Part shown: positions 26,887 through 37,349 of the stretch, one piece after another
Numbering within the stretch: the first letter of the stretch is position 1
How the letters are laid out: each line of letters begins with the position of its first letter
Source: Heligmosomoides polygyrus polygyrus
Lineage: Eukaryota; Nematoda; Chromadorea; Rhabditida; Heligmosomidae
NCBI GenBank assembly: GCA_947396885.1
Contig: OX377205.1
Coordinates: 72,884,969-72,948,968, forward strand
Reading direction: 5' to 3'
Length of the DNA stretch: 64,000 nucleotides
The notes under the pieces: model-generated
The model's input: the letters and a program-made list of their open reading frames with translations, nothing else
What the model was told of the DNA's origin: nothing
Database searches by the model: none
Translations under genes and position numbers: made by a program

Positions 26887-28532
26887 CTAATCGTTTATCC
26901 AGGGTGCAAAGTTAACATGGCTAACGAACAAGTGGCTAATGACTAGTATGTACGAGAGTATCCACTGTGCTATTCCGGCGCATGTTGAACAGGCACGCTG
27001 CTAGCGCCTGTTTGAGCACTTCGACTGAAAAACCATTGTTTTTAAATTTATTTTGATGGGCCAGTGAGAAGTTTAAAGTTTGAAGCAAAAATTTTGACGA
27101 ACGATTATTGATTTTTGTTAAGATTTTTGAAAAGAAGGAGCGCACTTCAAGAATCTACAAGCGGTCTTCAAACACTTCGTTGAACGTTTTTGAGAAGAAA
27201 GAAAGGAGATATGTAAGGAAGAGTTAAGCATTTGAATAATGATCAAACAAATTTAAAAAGAATACTGGCAACCGTGGCCCATTTGGGGGTGGGCCCTTCG
27301 ATTTGTTGCTTCGTGACCTGATAAATGAAATCTTGCGTCTTTGGTGGAAGAACTCATTAATTTGTACACCGTTGGATAGTCACATACTGTCCATATAACA
27401 TACATATTTCAAGCCAGTAATATCAAGGTAAGGTTAGATTTGTGGAAGAAAGTAACTGAGTGGTGTCAATATGTAGTTATTTATCGTCCGTTTTATATAT
27501 AGTTGAAGCGTCAGAAGTAGACAACCGCTGTTTGATTTTTTTTTTGACTAGCGAATAACGTGAGGATCCTTGTTTTTTTCCAAATACTCTTTTGAGTGTG
27601 AATCGCTTTGACTCATTTCGAGGTCCATCCTGTTCTTATATCGTCGCTTGAAATTTGAAAAGGAGCGTTAAATAAAGGTTCGTCTGGAGAATGTGGCGAA
27701 GCGAAGCTTCCTCTACTCATCCTGAATCTATCAATTTCCCTGTCTTCTCTTCTTGTCTTCTCTCTCTTGTTTGCATACAATGATTTTTTTCTTTCCCTTT
27801 CCTTCCTCTTCTTTAATTTTTAATTGATCGTCCTAACCACTGGAATTTTCCGGAACTGCTCCAGCGCTAGACCTTTTCTCATGTTAGTTCGGAGTTGAGT
27901 TGCTGTAGAGTCTGACTCAATTATTTTCTTCCTCGACTGTGGTCGACGTAAGTACTGAGGGCGATGGATGGTGTTACACCGGGAGCTGCGGACCGCGCTT
28001 AAACCCTCAGCATGCGAAAGAATATTGGAGAACGTGTGAATGTCGGTTTGCACTGGGATTCCTTGCAAGCGACTGCTCGGTTGAAGCGATGCAACCCTTC
28101 GTTGTACATCGCCTTGCCCTTTGATCTCACCAGTTGCAGAACGGCAGGACTGCTGCTCTTCCGCAGTTCATTTTCATGTTTGCCGGCGAGCATCTTGCAC
28201 TACTGCGCAGCTTTATCAAGCGCTTAACATGACGACGTGGCCGGCGTTCAAGCATATACCTGCATTCCATGGAGCTTGGAACACGACGAATTCCTTCTTC
28301 GTCAGAACTACTAATGGTCGCCTTGGTAACGAACTCAGCTACCGTTTCCCAAAAGAAATCGCTGAGACGTCCTGAGAGTGGAAAAGGAATTCGCCTGCCC
28401 ACGATTCTCGCCCTGCTGCTGTCATCACTGATGTGACAACACTGACAGCCTTCTCCTCAGTCACGTTCGAAGTGCGGCCGAAACAGTCGTGTTGAAAAAT
28501 ACCCGCAGTGGTCAAAGCTGTTCAGCCGGATT
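26887..28532. other. intergenic, unidentified low-coding sequence
   Basis: The region 27830-28530 has overlapping minus-strand frames of 60-90 codons but no splice sites joining them and no family motif that I recognise; it could be an old retroelement. The remainder is AT-rich. Confidence 0.3.
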
Positions 28533-28595
28533 GTAGCGACGACAAAGTGATCCTTTGGCCGGTTTACGGCTGAAGTATCACTTTGTCGTCGTTAC
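28533..28595. repeat. short inverted repeat
   Basis: Arms GTAGCGACGACAAAGTGAT and its complement match 18 of 19, separated by 25 bases. Confidence 0.75.
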
Positions 28596-28632
28596 AAAAA
28601 ACAAAAAACAAACATGGCTAGAAGCGTATCTG

Positions 28633-29427
28633 TCATTTTCACATCGAATTGTACACTTTTCAAATCAAACTGGTCTCTCTTCTAAGACTTTTGAAATCAA
28701 AGCGAACTCTTTCAGATTGAAATGGGCTCCTTCTACATTGAACAAGAGACTCTTCAAAAAGGCTAGAATAATTTTTTGTTCAAGGAAAAGTTTAGCAGAA
28801 CTTTCGTTGAAGCCTTGTCTACCCAATAAGTGAGTACGTTGTTTGAAATTTTATAAAATTTCTATTTTTTGAAAGAAAATAATGATGCAAAGTTTGTTTT
28901 AAAGTGCAGAAGAGCGGTCATTTTTTGTGCGAGAAAAGAGATTGCGGTGTGTCCTCTTCCATTACATCGCGATTTTTATTCGAGTGATAGCAGAGTTTTT
29001 GCTCGCATGGAGTTTGACACCTGGTAACGATATAGCAAAAACAACTGTAAAAACACCACATATCCTCACCTTAATGGTTAAGGCAGGTTGAATTTAGATC
29101 ATCAATCAAATACGTTTTCAGCGCATGGTACTATGTTATCGTGTAATGCGCTATATACTTGCTTTGTTGCTGTGCTAAACGTAAAATTTTTATAAATTTT
29201 TTTTACACCTGTTGGAGCAAATAACCTTTAAAATTTCAAAGAAAGTTATACCAACTTTTTCTTAAACAAAAAATTATGCTAGCCATCTTATCGAGTCTGT
29301 AGTTTAACCTGTCTAAAGATCATTTTGATTTGGAGACTTCGCTTTCACTTCCAAAGCCTTAAAGCTAGCGTGGATGAGTGTCCAAACTGATTTGATAAGT
29401 GTCCAATTCGACGTGAACATGGTATAC
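28633..29427. repeat. dispersed repeat with inverted ends, copy 2
   Basis: Starts CATTTTCACATCGAATTGTA and ends CCAATTCGACGTGAACATGG. It shares internal landmarks with the copies at 8.1, 45.5, 48.6, 60.2 and 62.9 kb. Confidence 0.75.
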
Positions 29428-29587
29428 ACGGCTTGGCTTAGTAATTATTATTTGGTGACTTCTTTCGGAGGCCTTTCGGTTCGAGTAACGTACCGTTCAC
29501 TAGAAACTTCTTTTAGCGCCTTCTAATTGGCGCTAATGGTGTTCAAAGGTTCCTTCAGTAAACCAGCAGCTCTTTGGACTGGGCAAC

Positions 29588-29954
29588 CAGGCCCGGATTT
29601 ATCTACGACTCATCGGTTGGTAAGTGTAAAATCTACCGCCACTTCCCACTTACCCGCGATTCATTGTCGCGCTGCGGGAAAAATCAGCGGTAAGTTTCCA
29701 GGTAAATACTAACTCGCTAGCGCTTTCAGGAACATTCACCGCCAAAGCAAGGGTTTTGCTCCCTTGCTGCTTTCTGACCCAACGCCATGACTCCGGCCCG
29801 TTTCTAACTCACCTGCCAAATCAATACAGCAGGGAGCAAAACCCTTGCTTTGGCGGTCATGAATCAGAAATAGAGGTAAGTTCCTGGTAAGTGGTTCGTA
29901 AGTGGCTGTCGAAGTAAATCGGGGTACGACTTATCGTTCACGAATCCGGGCTCA
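29588..29954. repeat. MITE with a second foldback nested inside
   Basis: Outer ends are GGCCCGGATTTATCTACGA and GAACGTGAATCCGGGC-type complement at 29940. An inner foldback at 29738-29857 has near-perfect arms beginning ACCGCCAAAGCAAGGGTTTT, differing by one extra T. Confidence 0.7.
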
Positions 29955-30213
29955 AGGGACAGATTTTATCTCACCGCGATCCACCGTACCGGCCTCTAAC
30001 CGAAAACCTATCACAAAGTGTGATTCATACCGCATGTTGATGAATCGCAGCATCAGGGTATTTTCACCGTTACCAGTTGGTAAGCGACCGATGAATCTGC
30101 TTCAGAGTGCCTGATTCCGTGGTACATTTCAAGCAATGTACACAGGAATAGGTTCTCCCTCCGGATATACGTCAATTTTTATTGCAGTTAAAGATTTAAT
30201 TAACAACCGATAC

Positions 30214-30389
30214 GGGGCCGGATTCATCAACGAGTTACAGTAATTTAACAGAAAAAATACAGCCGAAATCCCTGATTGCATGGCGAAATGTTTCACCATA
30301 CCGCTTGATAAACCGCGCTATCAGCGATTTCGGCTGTATCGGCTGATCTCTGTTCGATTTCTGTAAGTCGTTGATGAATCCGACCCCTG
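30214..30389. repeat. MITE of the GGCCGGATTCATCAACG family
   Basis: Complete copy with ends GGGGCCGGATTCATCAACGA and complement CCGACCCCTG; interior shared with 11.15 and 41.66 kb. Confidence 0.85.
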
Positions 30390-30604
30390 CTATGAGCTCC
30401 TTTGATGGTATGAACTGGTCATATTTTCGGTGGGAAAGCAGCGGTTAGAAGTTGTTAGATACACGGGTGAAGAGTTGAGGATAAAGGTCGATCTATTGAT
30501 AGGAACCGCCTCTCTAGTTGTATTCGTGATGGTACGCTGGAGCACTTTCGAACTCATAATGTATGAAATGAAAAGGATAAAGGATGAAGGATGGTGGTAG
30601 GAGG

Positions 30605-30835
30605 GCCAGTTGTGGGATGCGCTACACATTTGACTTTATTTGACGGGTATCATGAACGTACTCTAAATGCGCATTTGGCGTATACAAATATGCGGTCAGT
30701 CTCTGAAAAAACCAGTGTTTTATCCTTCTCAGCAAGCCTGATCCAACACTCAGACTCCGGAGGGACGGAGGAGACTGAAAGGCCTGGCCGAGAACCGAAC
30801 CGAGAAAATATAATAGTTTCGGGATCCAGGCTATT
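30605..30835 (-). repeat. tRNA-derived SINE, degenerate
   Basis: Minus-strand order: tRNA-like head, the family body around TCCGGAGTCTGAGTG and the 3' part with CGCCAAATGCGCATTTAGAG. Confidence 0.55.
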
Positions 30836-30839
30836 GTAG

Positions 30840-31711
30840 GCGCTACCTCCGACTATACCATCACTCTCCTTGCAATAATACCTATGAACAAGTCTATGTC
30901 CAACTAGGGTCTTTGAGCGCCTATCTTATTTTTTGCCTTGCTAATCAGTTGTTGCTCGAGAATAGTTGAACAGCAACGATTTCGTCTTCCAGTGGGACCC
31001 CAATTTCTTCTAGTTATTGAAGGCTGAGAAGAAGGAAAAAGAGCTGTAATAAGAGATAGAGGTGTCGGCAAGCAGTGAAGATCACTCGATAGGCTACTGA
31101 GCATCCGTTTATCCGTTTCTGCTATTCCTCAGGTGTCAGCTGTTAAGCGTAAGAAAGACTGAGGATGAGCACACAGAGCGATGAAATCGCGAAGAATCCA
31201 TAGGCAGACGGCAGAGAACCAATGGGTTTGGAAGCACATGCGGCGCGTCATTGAAATCCGTGAAAACCCACCGTTTGATGAGGAACCCGATTGGCGAGCA
31301 ACAAGTCCATGGTGTGTGCGTTTGCTGCTGGCTGCTCTGCAACTGAAGGGCCGGCGAGACAGCCGCCAGCCACCACCACCCACCCGACGAACAGCTGGAC
31401 CGACCGCCGTTGTTTCGGACATATTGCACTGGGTCGTTTTGGTTCTTTACTTGCTTTCAGGATTGATCGGGTCTTTGACTGAGTGGGAGAGTCGCTTCGC
31501 GCTCAAGCAGCTTCAACAATAAGACTGAATTGTTCAGTGTTCGAATCGTTTTCTTGAATATCTAAGTGGTAGCACTGTCGTGTTTCTTCCTATCTCACTG
31601 CACAGAAGAGCTGCCGATGAAACTGCTTTTTTACAACAATTTCACGGAAGAGTTAGGTCTAGAAGACAAGGGAGTACACCTCAAGCAAGAGTTGAAGGGT
31701 CTCACCAGGAG
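30840..31711. other. intergenic, no supported gene
   Basis: A plus-strand frame at 31181-31522 (113 codons) contains one hydrophobic stretch (ILHWVVLVLYLLSGLIG) and no recognisable domain. It is not strong enough to call. Confidence 0.25.
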
Positions 31712-32143
31712 ACTATCTCAACGGTAGGTTGGCCAAGTGTTGTACATGGGCAGAGTCGCCTCTCCCTGGGAAACAACAAAATGCAAATATCTCGACCCAA
31801 TACAACACTGCGGCGGGACGGCGGAATCTGGGCCGCTGGCGGCGTTAGCCTCTGTCTGCACGCGGAGGGCGGGCTGAAGTTGGATGGAAACAGCGATCAT
31901 GGAGATTAACCCCTCTCTCTGCCCTCTGCGCCACCGCCGCTCGCTTGTCATCACTGTTTCCGGCCACCTTCAGCCCGCCCTCCGCATGCAGGCGTAGGGC
32001 TAACGCCGCCAGCGGCCCAGATTCCGCCGGCACTAACTCTGCGCAGAGTTGTATTGGGGTCGAGATATTTGCACTTTGTTCTTTCACAGAGAGAGACGAT
32101 TCTGCCCATATACAACACTTGGGCCTCCTACTGTTGAGATAGT
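31712..32143. repeat. 432-bp foldback element
   Basis: Ends ACTATCTCAAC / GTTGAGATAGT. The arms of about 190 bases match through CCAAGTGTTGTA, CAAATATCTCGACCC, GGCGGAATCTGGGCCGCTGG and GGAGGGCGGGCTGAAG, with a short pyrimidine-rich centre. Confidence 0.88.
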
Positions 32144-34074
32144 TTCTTGGTTAGCTCACATATTGACAAACACAGATATTGAACTTCATTAGTGTAATGA
32201 ATCTCTCAGTTTTTTAAATGTGAGAGCTGAATCTTTTTCGAAGCTTTTTCGAGCATAGAAAACATGCCAAGTCCGATAATGACGGAACGATACGCGTGCT
32301 TCCAACAACAGCATATGTGGAGGTAGCCGTCTGAAGCGTTTCCGCCTTTTCCCACACTTTGAGCTGAGGTAATTCGACCGATCCTGATGGTTCAGTGCTC
32401 CTCCTCCTTACATAATAATCTGTCGCCCAGGGTTGTGCCGAAATTTTTTAGAGACAAGCGGAAGACCGAATACGGAACGGAAGAGCTCATAAACGGGCGG
32501 AAATTAAATTTTTCATAAATATAAATATTCATAATTGCAGTAATAACTGAGGTGCTGTTAGGAAGCGGGCAAAGCAGCAACATATAACAGTAAAAAACTC
32601 TTCTCCAGCAACATATAGCAATAAAAAAAATCGTTGCATTTGTATCACTACTAACAGGTAAAATGAATTTTCGAGCTTTACTAGTACAGCAAATCGAGAT
32701 TTGTGAAAAATCTCTAAGTAAATAGGAAGAAAGTATTTTATACGCCATGAACCCAGCTGACGAGTGAGATGCCAGAGAATTTCGCCACTTATAACACTTG
32801 ACCGGTCTTATTGAATGTCCGCGATCTATCCTAATTGGAAGAGGGCAGGGTTAATGTAACAGTTGCGTTCGGTACCCGCGACACTACACCCACTCTCTGA
32901 GTTGGCATGAGTACCAAAGTATCATTTGGCAGTAGCTGAAACTCTGGGACAAACTCATAGGAGGGAGTGGAGATAAAGACACCGCATTTCCTCCGACTAG
33001 GACAGATCCAATGTTTCCTATGAAGAGCAATGTTAGCAACCTGAGAGCGCTTATAGTAGAACTTTGATTTAGAATTGGTATTCCAGGACAGACCTAAGAT
33101 TATTAGCGAAATAGAGAAGCATACTGCGGATAAGGAATTTGATTCTTGATTCAAACGCTCACGAAACCTTTGTGGCTTTATACTATTGGGTAATACACCG
33201 TTTCAAGCAAAGAAAATGAATCAATTTGGTTACTGTTCCGACATCAGGATGCACCATCGGTCTGAAAGTAACACAATCACAAAAAAGGCGACGCATAGTG
33301 TTCGCTTTCTTCAGTCTTTCGTTTAAGTTCAAGAGGTGAATGAAGGCAGAGCAAAACAATTAATGAGAGATGAGTTATCATTTCCGTTCCGTCTTCCGTC
33401 CCAAATGACAGCTCTCAGAACCCGGAACGGAACGGAAGAACTAAAAACGGCCGGAAACCGGAATTCTGGACACAGAAATTCCGCACATCCCTGCCACCGT
33501 CGGTATAGTTGACAGCTTCGCTTAAATGACGACGGACATTGCACTTGTTTGAGATTCAATGAAGAAGTCTATTAGCTAACGACGGGAATGCGTACGAACA
33601 TCAGTTTCTTCCCCTTGTCACTTTTGATCTCAACACTCTTCTGACAGAAAGGAAACGAAGAACGCTCGTTAGTGCAGAAAACGAAGAGCGCTCGGTTACG
33701 GTACCACCTATTCGCCTAGTTGTTTTTCCTGCATCTTCGTTTCGAGAAAGGAAAGCAGAAGGAATTTTCTCCTAATGCCGTGCATTGATAGAATGTAGAG
33801 AATACAGGGTGGTTCACAAGGAGTGGGACGCAAAGGAGGCAACCCACAGCTTTTCAGAGATCATTTAAAGAGAAATATTCACTTTATTTGGTAGCTTTCC
33901 CCGAGACCCTTCCCTAGTGAGGAATAAAAAAGAATTATTGAACATGGAAACAATCTGAATAGAGCCTGAATCAGAAGGGAGGTATTAGTTAGTACGATGT
34001 GTGAAAAATGTATTTTCCCTCTTCCTGAGATGACTTTCTTCCTAGTGCACTTCCTACGTTCGGCAACGTTTGCA
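32144..34074. other. intergenic, no supported gene
   Basis: A minus-strand frame at 33154-32831 (107 codons, hydrophobic near its N-terminus) has no recognised family. The GGAACGGAAGA motif recurs near 32478 and 33429 in similar contexts, perhaps decayed repeat copies. Confidence 0.25.
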
Positions 34075-34241
34075 TGTCTGCAGATCCTATTGAGTTTTTT
34101 TTTTGGAGAACCTCTTACGAAAAGCAGAACAGATAGGCTTAGATTATATGCTACAGTTGCAAGGTCGCGGTTGAATCTAACTTCCTCACTTAGGCATCTT
34201 AGGGAGCTCAACCACTTTATCGATGATAATGATGTCCCGGG
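34075..34241 (+). CDS. candidate internal exon of unrecognised gene
   Basis: Between a CTGCAG acceptor and a CCGGGTGAGT donor lies an open frame ending RLRLYATVARSRLNLTSSLR, then HLRELNHFIDDNDVP. Composition is protein-like and amphipathic, but no adjoining exon was found on either side and no domain is recognised. It could be a chance frame or a retroelement piece. Confidence 0.2.
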
Positions 34242-34299
34242 TGAGTCCGCTGCACCAGTAGTAGAACTCATGCGGTCCTCAATGCAAGGCCACGTGTGA

Positions 34300-35046
34300 G
34301 GCACAACCGGAGTCGAGGTCTTACCCATGCGCGCTGGCTCTTACATTACCTGCCACGTTAGGGGTAGGCCCTTGTTACCCCGACTTAGCACACCTCATAC
34401 CAATACGGATGTTATTTAGGATCTCTTGCGCAGACTGCACATGCGCTGGCCCGGCGACCCTCGCCCATCTTCACATCACTCACGTGATACAATCGAACCA
34501 GCCGAACTTCTGCAGTATTTACCAGTGCGCTCAATAAACCGTTCCCCACTCTTGCGTCGCATGACAATGCACATAGATAGCATACTTCGTAGCAATCCAA
34601 CATACACACCATGCACATCAATATTGCCTACGAGTTGAGTCTGAGCCCCGTTACGTTACCTACGGGTCAGCCCCAAGCGCAAGCTGCAGATCCTCCCTTG
34701 CTCCTACCCTGGAGCCTGCGCTCACGAGGGTGGTGGCTCGGTCGGTCTCTGCGGTTACCTCTGTTGTCGTTCTTTCGCGGCTGGTCGAGTCGATGTCCTG
34801 GTGGAGTGGACACTGCGCTGACGGTGGCGTACCGGAGCGGAGAGCGGATCGACCGCTCAGTGCGACGACGAAGCAGGAAACTGACGGGTGCGCGCAGGAA
34901 GGCGTTTATAGTGCGTCGCGACGCGGGCGCGCGACCGTATGCCCTTCGGGTCGGGACCAAGGCGTCTCCCAGCGTTTGTGCCCTTCAAAAGTCGTGATGG
35001 AGTGTGGCGAACGTCACGACAACTTTTCTGACATTTCGTTGCCTTA
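34300..35046. other. GC-rich stretch with long but unsupported frames
   Basis: Overlapping plus and minus frames of 70-130 codons at 34.4-35.05 kb are Arg- and Ser-rich and mirror each other, as expected from GC-rich noncoding DNA. Confidence 0.3.
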
Positions 35047-35250
35047 GGCGCCTTTTATACTTGCGCCGCAGCGCGGCGCGGCGTGATGGTCGGCATGGCT
35101 ATCGATTTTTCGCGCCGCGAGGCGGCGCCGCATCGCTTTTATACTCCGCCGCCGCAAAACATCACACTTGACGGAATTTTGGGTTACGGTATTCGGCGAA
35201 TCGCGCCGCTGAGGGGGAGGGCGCGGCGCGGCGCGATCAGCCGCGGCAGA
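35047..35250. repeat. GC-rich foldback, GGCGCCTTTTATACT end
   Basis: Begins directly after TTA with GGCGCCTTTTATACTTGCGC, contains several GCGGCGCGGCGCG runs and an inverted CTTTTATACTCCGCCGCC. The right boundary is uncertain. Confidence 0.5.
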
Positions 35251-35456
35251 CTCGGCGTCGGGTGGGAGATTTCACCTCTTCAACCAAACTTCTCCTATTG
35301 GGAAGGTGGGGGGGGGGGGTTAGGGTGCTGGTCATGAATCTGACATCGTTGTTTGAAGTTATAGGGGATTGCGGTAAGTTCGGTTGATTAGGGAGTTTGG
35401 GCGAAATCGGTGACCATGACCTTAGCCCGTACCTTATGTAACCTAGGAAGAGAATA

Positions 35457-36234
35457 TTAGGGGTGGGGGGGGGGGCGCAAAAGTGTTGGAACAATTTGAA
35501 AAATCTTTATTTCTTTATAACTCAATTACAACTCAACGATGCTGAGGAATGTATTTGCCATTAAGGGCATTAAGGGCCATCGCTCAGCCAACTTCCTGAT
35601 CCCATCCTTCCAGAACTGCTTGGGCCTGGTGTTGATCAACTGCTCGATATGGTTGTCAAGGACTGCTTGGATTCTTGTGTTCCTTGTCGTTGTCGAAGAG
35701 GAGAACCTTCTTGAAGCGCTGCGAATGAATAAGAGCGAGTTGCCGGCCCATCTTTCTATTTCGCTCACCATGGCCTTGGAGTTCATCGTGGTGCTCTTGG
35801 GAAACAGCTTCTGATAAACCGATCCATGGGCGCAGACCCAAAAGCTCCAAAGATGCTTCTCGCCGTGAACATCCCGCTGAACGAAGGTCGGTAACAGGTC
35901 ACCAGGCCTCACCCAGACTCGCTGCTTGGCAGCTTTAAGGTAGAAGACGTACTTCTCATCTTGCGTGAATATTGAGTCCAGTCTGCTCGGGGTTGGGAAT
36001 TGGGCGAGATTTGCGCGATACAGGTCGACTCGTCAGACCGGGGTTTCGACATGAGACAGACTGGGGTTTTGGCATGCTTCTGGAAAGGGCGAAAGTGGTA
36101 ACTTCTCAGGTGCCCTTCATTAAGTAGCATATAAACTTACAAATACGATAAGCACGAAACCAGACTCCAGCCACGAGATATGTGGACACGGCATGGGGTG
36201 TATCATTACTTTTGCCCCCCCCCCCCCCCCTTAA
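35457..36234 (-). mobile_element. mariner-family element with poly-G ends, internally deleted
   Basis: TA-flanked. The left end TTAGGGGT runs into 11 G residues and CGCAAAAGT; the right end is GTATCATTACTTTTG, 15-16 C residues and TTAA. The minus strand carries the same transposase tail as the 14 kb copy (NTRPKQFWKDGIRKLAERW), but the segment with the catalytic SPCDYHYY is deleted. Confidence 0.85.
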
Positions 36235-36639
36235 TAGAAATCTGTAGACATTGACGAAGCTTCATATATCAAGCTAAGTGCACAGTGACTCTAGAATGGC
36301 CATATTATAAAGAATTTTGAGTGATTCTTGACGATGGGTACGTTCCAGTAGTTTTACTTTTGGACCCGCACAAGTCGCAAAATAAGGAGTGGTTTAGTGC
36401 CGTTTGCATTGCAGGGGATTCGACTCAATACCACACTCACCAGTTTCAACCGTAGGTTGAGCGAACGACTTCGACTCCAGACTTAAGAGGGGATTCGTCG
36501 CTCCCCACAGGAATCCCACGACAAACATTGACAAGATGCATTGCGCTGATCAGCCATAAAATCCTTTCTGTTTTGGTCCCTCTATGACTCGTGGACCGTT
36601 TCCGCAGCACGGGCCGTAGTGCGCAGATGCTCGTGGCCG

Positions 36640-36767
36640 CGCGTCGCTGACGCTCCCCTTTCTAACTGCAATCGCGCAGCGGCGCGTCAAATTCGGGGCG
36701 CGGCGCGACTGGCCGCGCCGCTCCCCAAATTGACGCGCCGCGCCGCGGCGGGAGTATAAAAGGCGCC
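36640..36767. repeat. GC-rich foldback next to TTA
   Basis: CGGCGCGTCAAATTCGGGG is inverted around GACTGG, and the right end GGGAGTATAAAAGGCGCC is followed by TTA. It matches the end of the 35.05 kb element. Confidence 0.55.
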
Positions 36768-36770
36768 TTA

Positions 36771-36930
36771 GGCCTCTGTTATACTCCCGCGGGAGCATCC
36801 GCGGAACGACCGCGGACCAATGGTGCACGGCGGAGGCGGGCGTGACGAGGCGCGGCGATTGGCCGGCTCGGGGGCCCCGGCGCGATTTCCGCCCATCCGC
36901 GGGAGCTCCCGCGGGAGTATAACAGGGGCC
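36771..36930. repeat. 160-bp MITE with TTA target duplication
   Basis: Inverted ends GGCC(T/C)CTGTTATACTCCCG continuing CGGGAGC, with TTA at 36768-36770 and 36931-36933. It abuts the preceding foldback. Confidence 0.85.
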
Positions 36931-36935
36931 TTACA

Positions 36936-37011
36936 TAAAGCGCCTGCTGGATTGTAATGGGCTCAAAGTCAAACATCTCGATGAGCTCATTACAATCCAG
37001 CAGGCGCTTTA
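36936..37011. other. 30-bp near-perfect hairpin downstream of the NEK8-like gene
   Basis: Arms 36936-36965 and 36982-37011 pair at 29 of 30 positions (the exception is a possible G-U pair in RNA) around a 16-base loop. The arm begins TAAAGCGCCTGCTGGATTGT. Confidence 0.85.
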
Positions 37012-37349
37012 AATTCTTGCATTTGATCTGTTGTGATCCATGTTTTGCGTGCAATCCTGCTGTGGCTTGCCTGTTCCAGAACGGGCTTCGGGCTGGGTTG
37101 CAAGCACACTAATCAGACCGTCTCTGCTTCACATCTTAGGGAAAAGTAGGTTGAACATGACTGGGAAGGAAATTGCTCAGTTCCTCATTGGCTAGCACCT
37201 CAATGTGGTTTTACAGCCGATGGGCTCAGTCTGACTCCACTGCTCGTAGGAAAGTTATGCGTGACGCATCCCGAAATAATGGTCTGCATCACAGCTGTGT
37301 AGAGAAGCAGCCTTTAGTGTTCCTTCGTAGATGAGTTGAGCACAGACTT

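Noticed and set aside
34611..35047. Arg/Ser-rich protein on the plus strand at 34.6-35.05 kb
   Set aside because: Overlapping frames on both strands in GC-rich DNA, no splice context and no domain.
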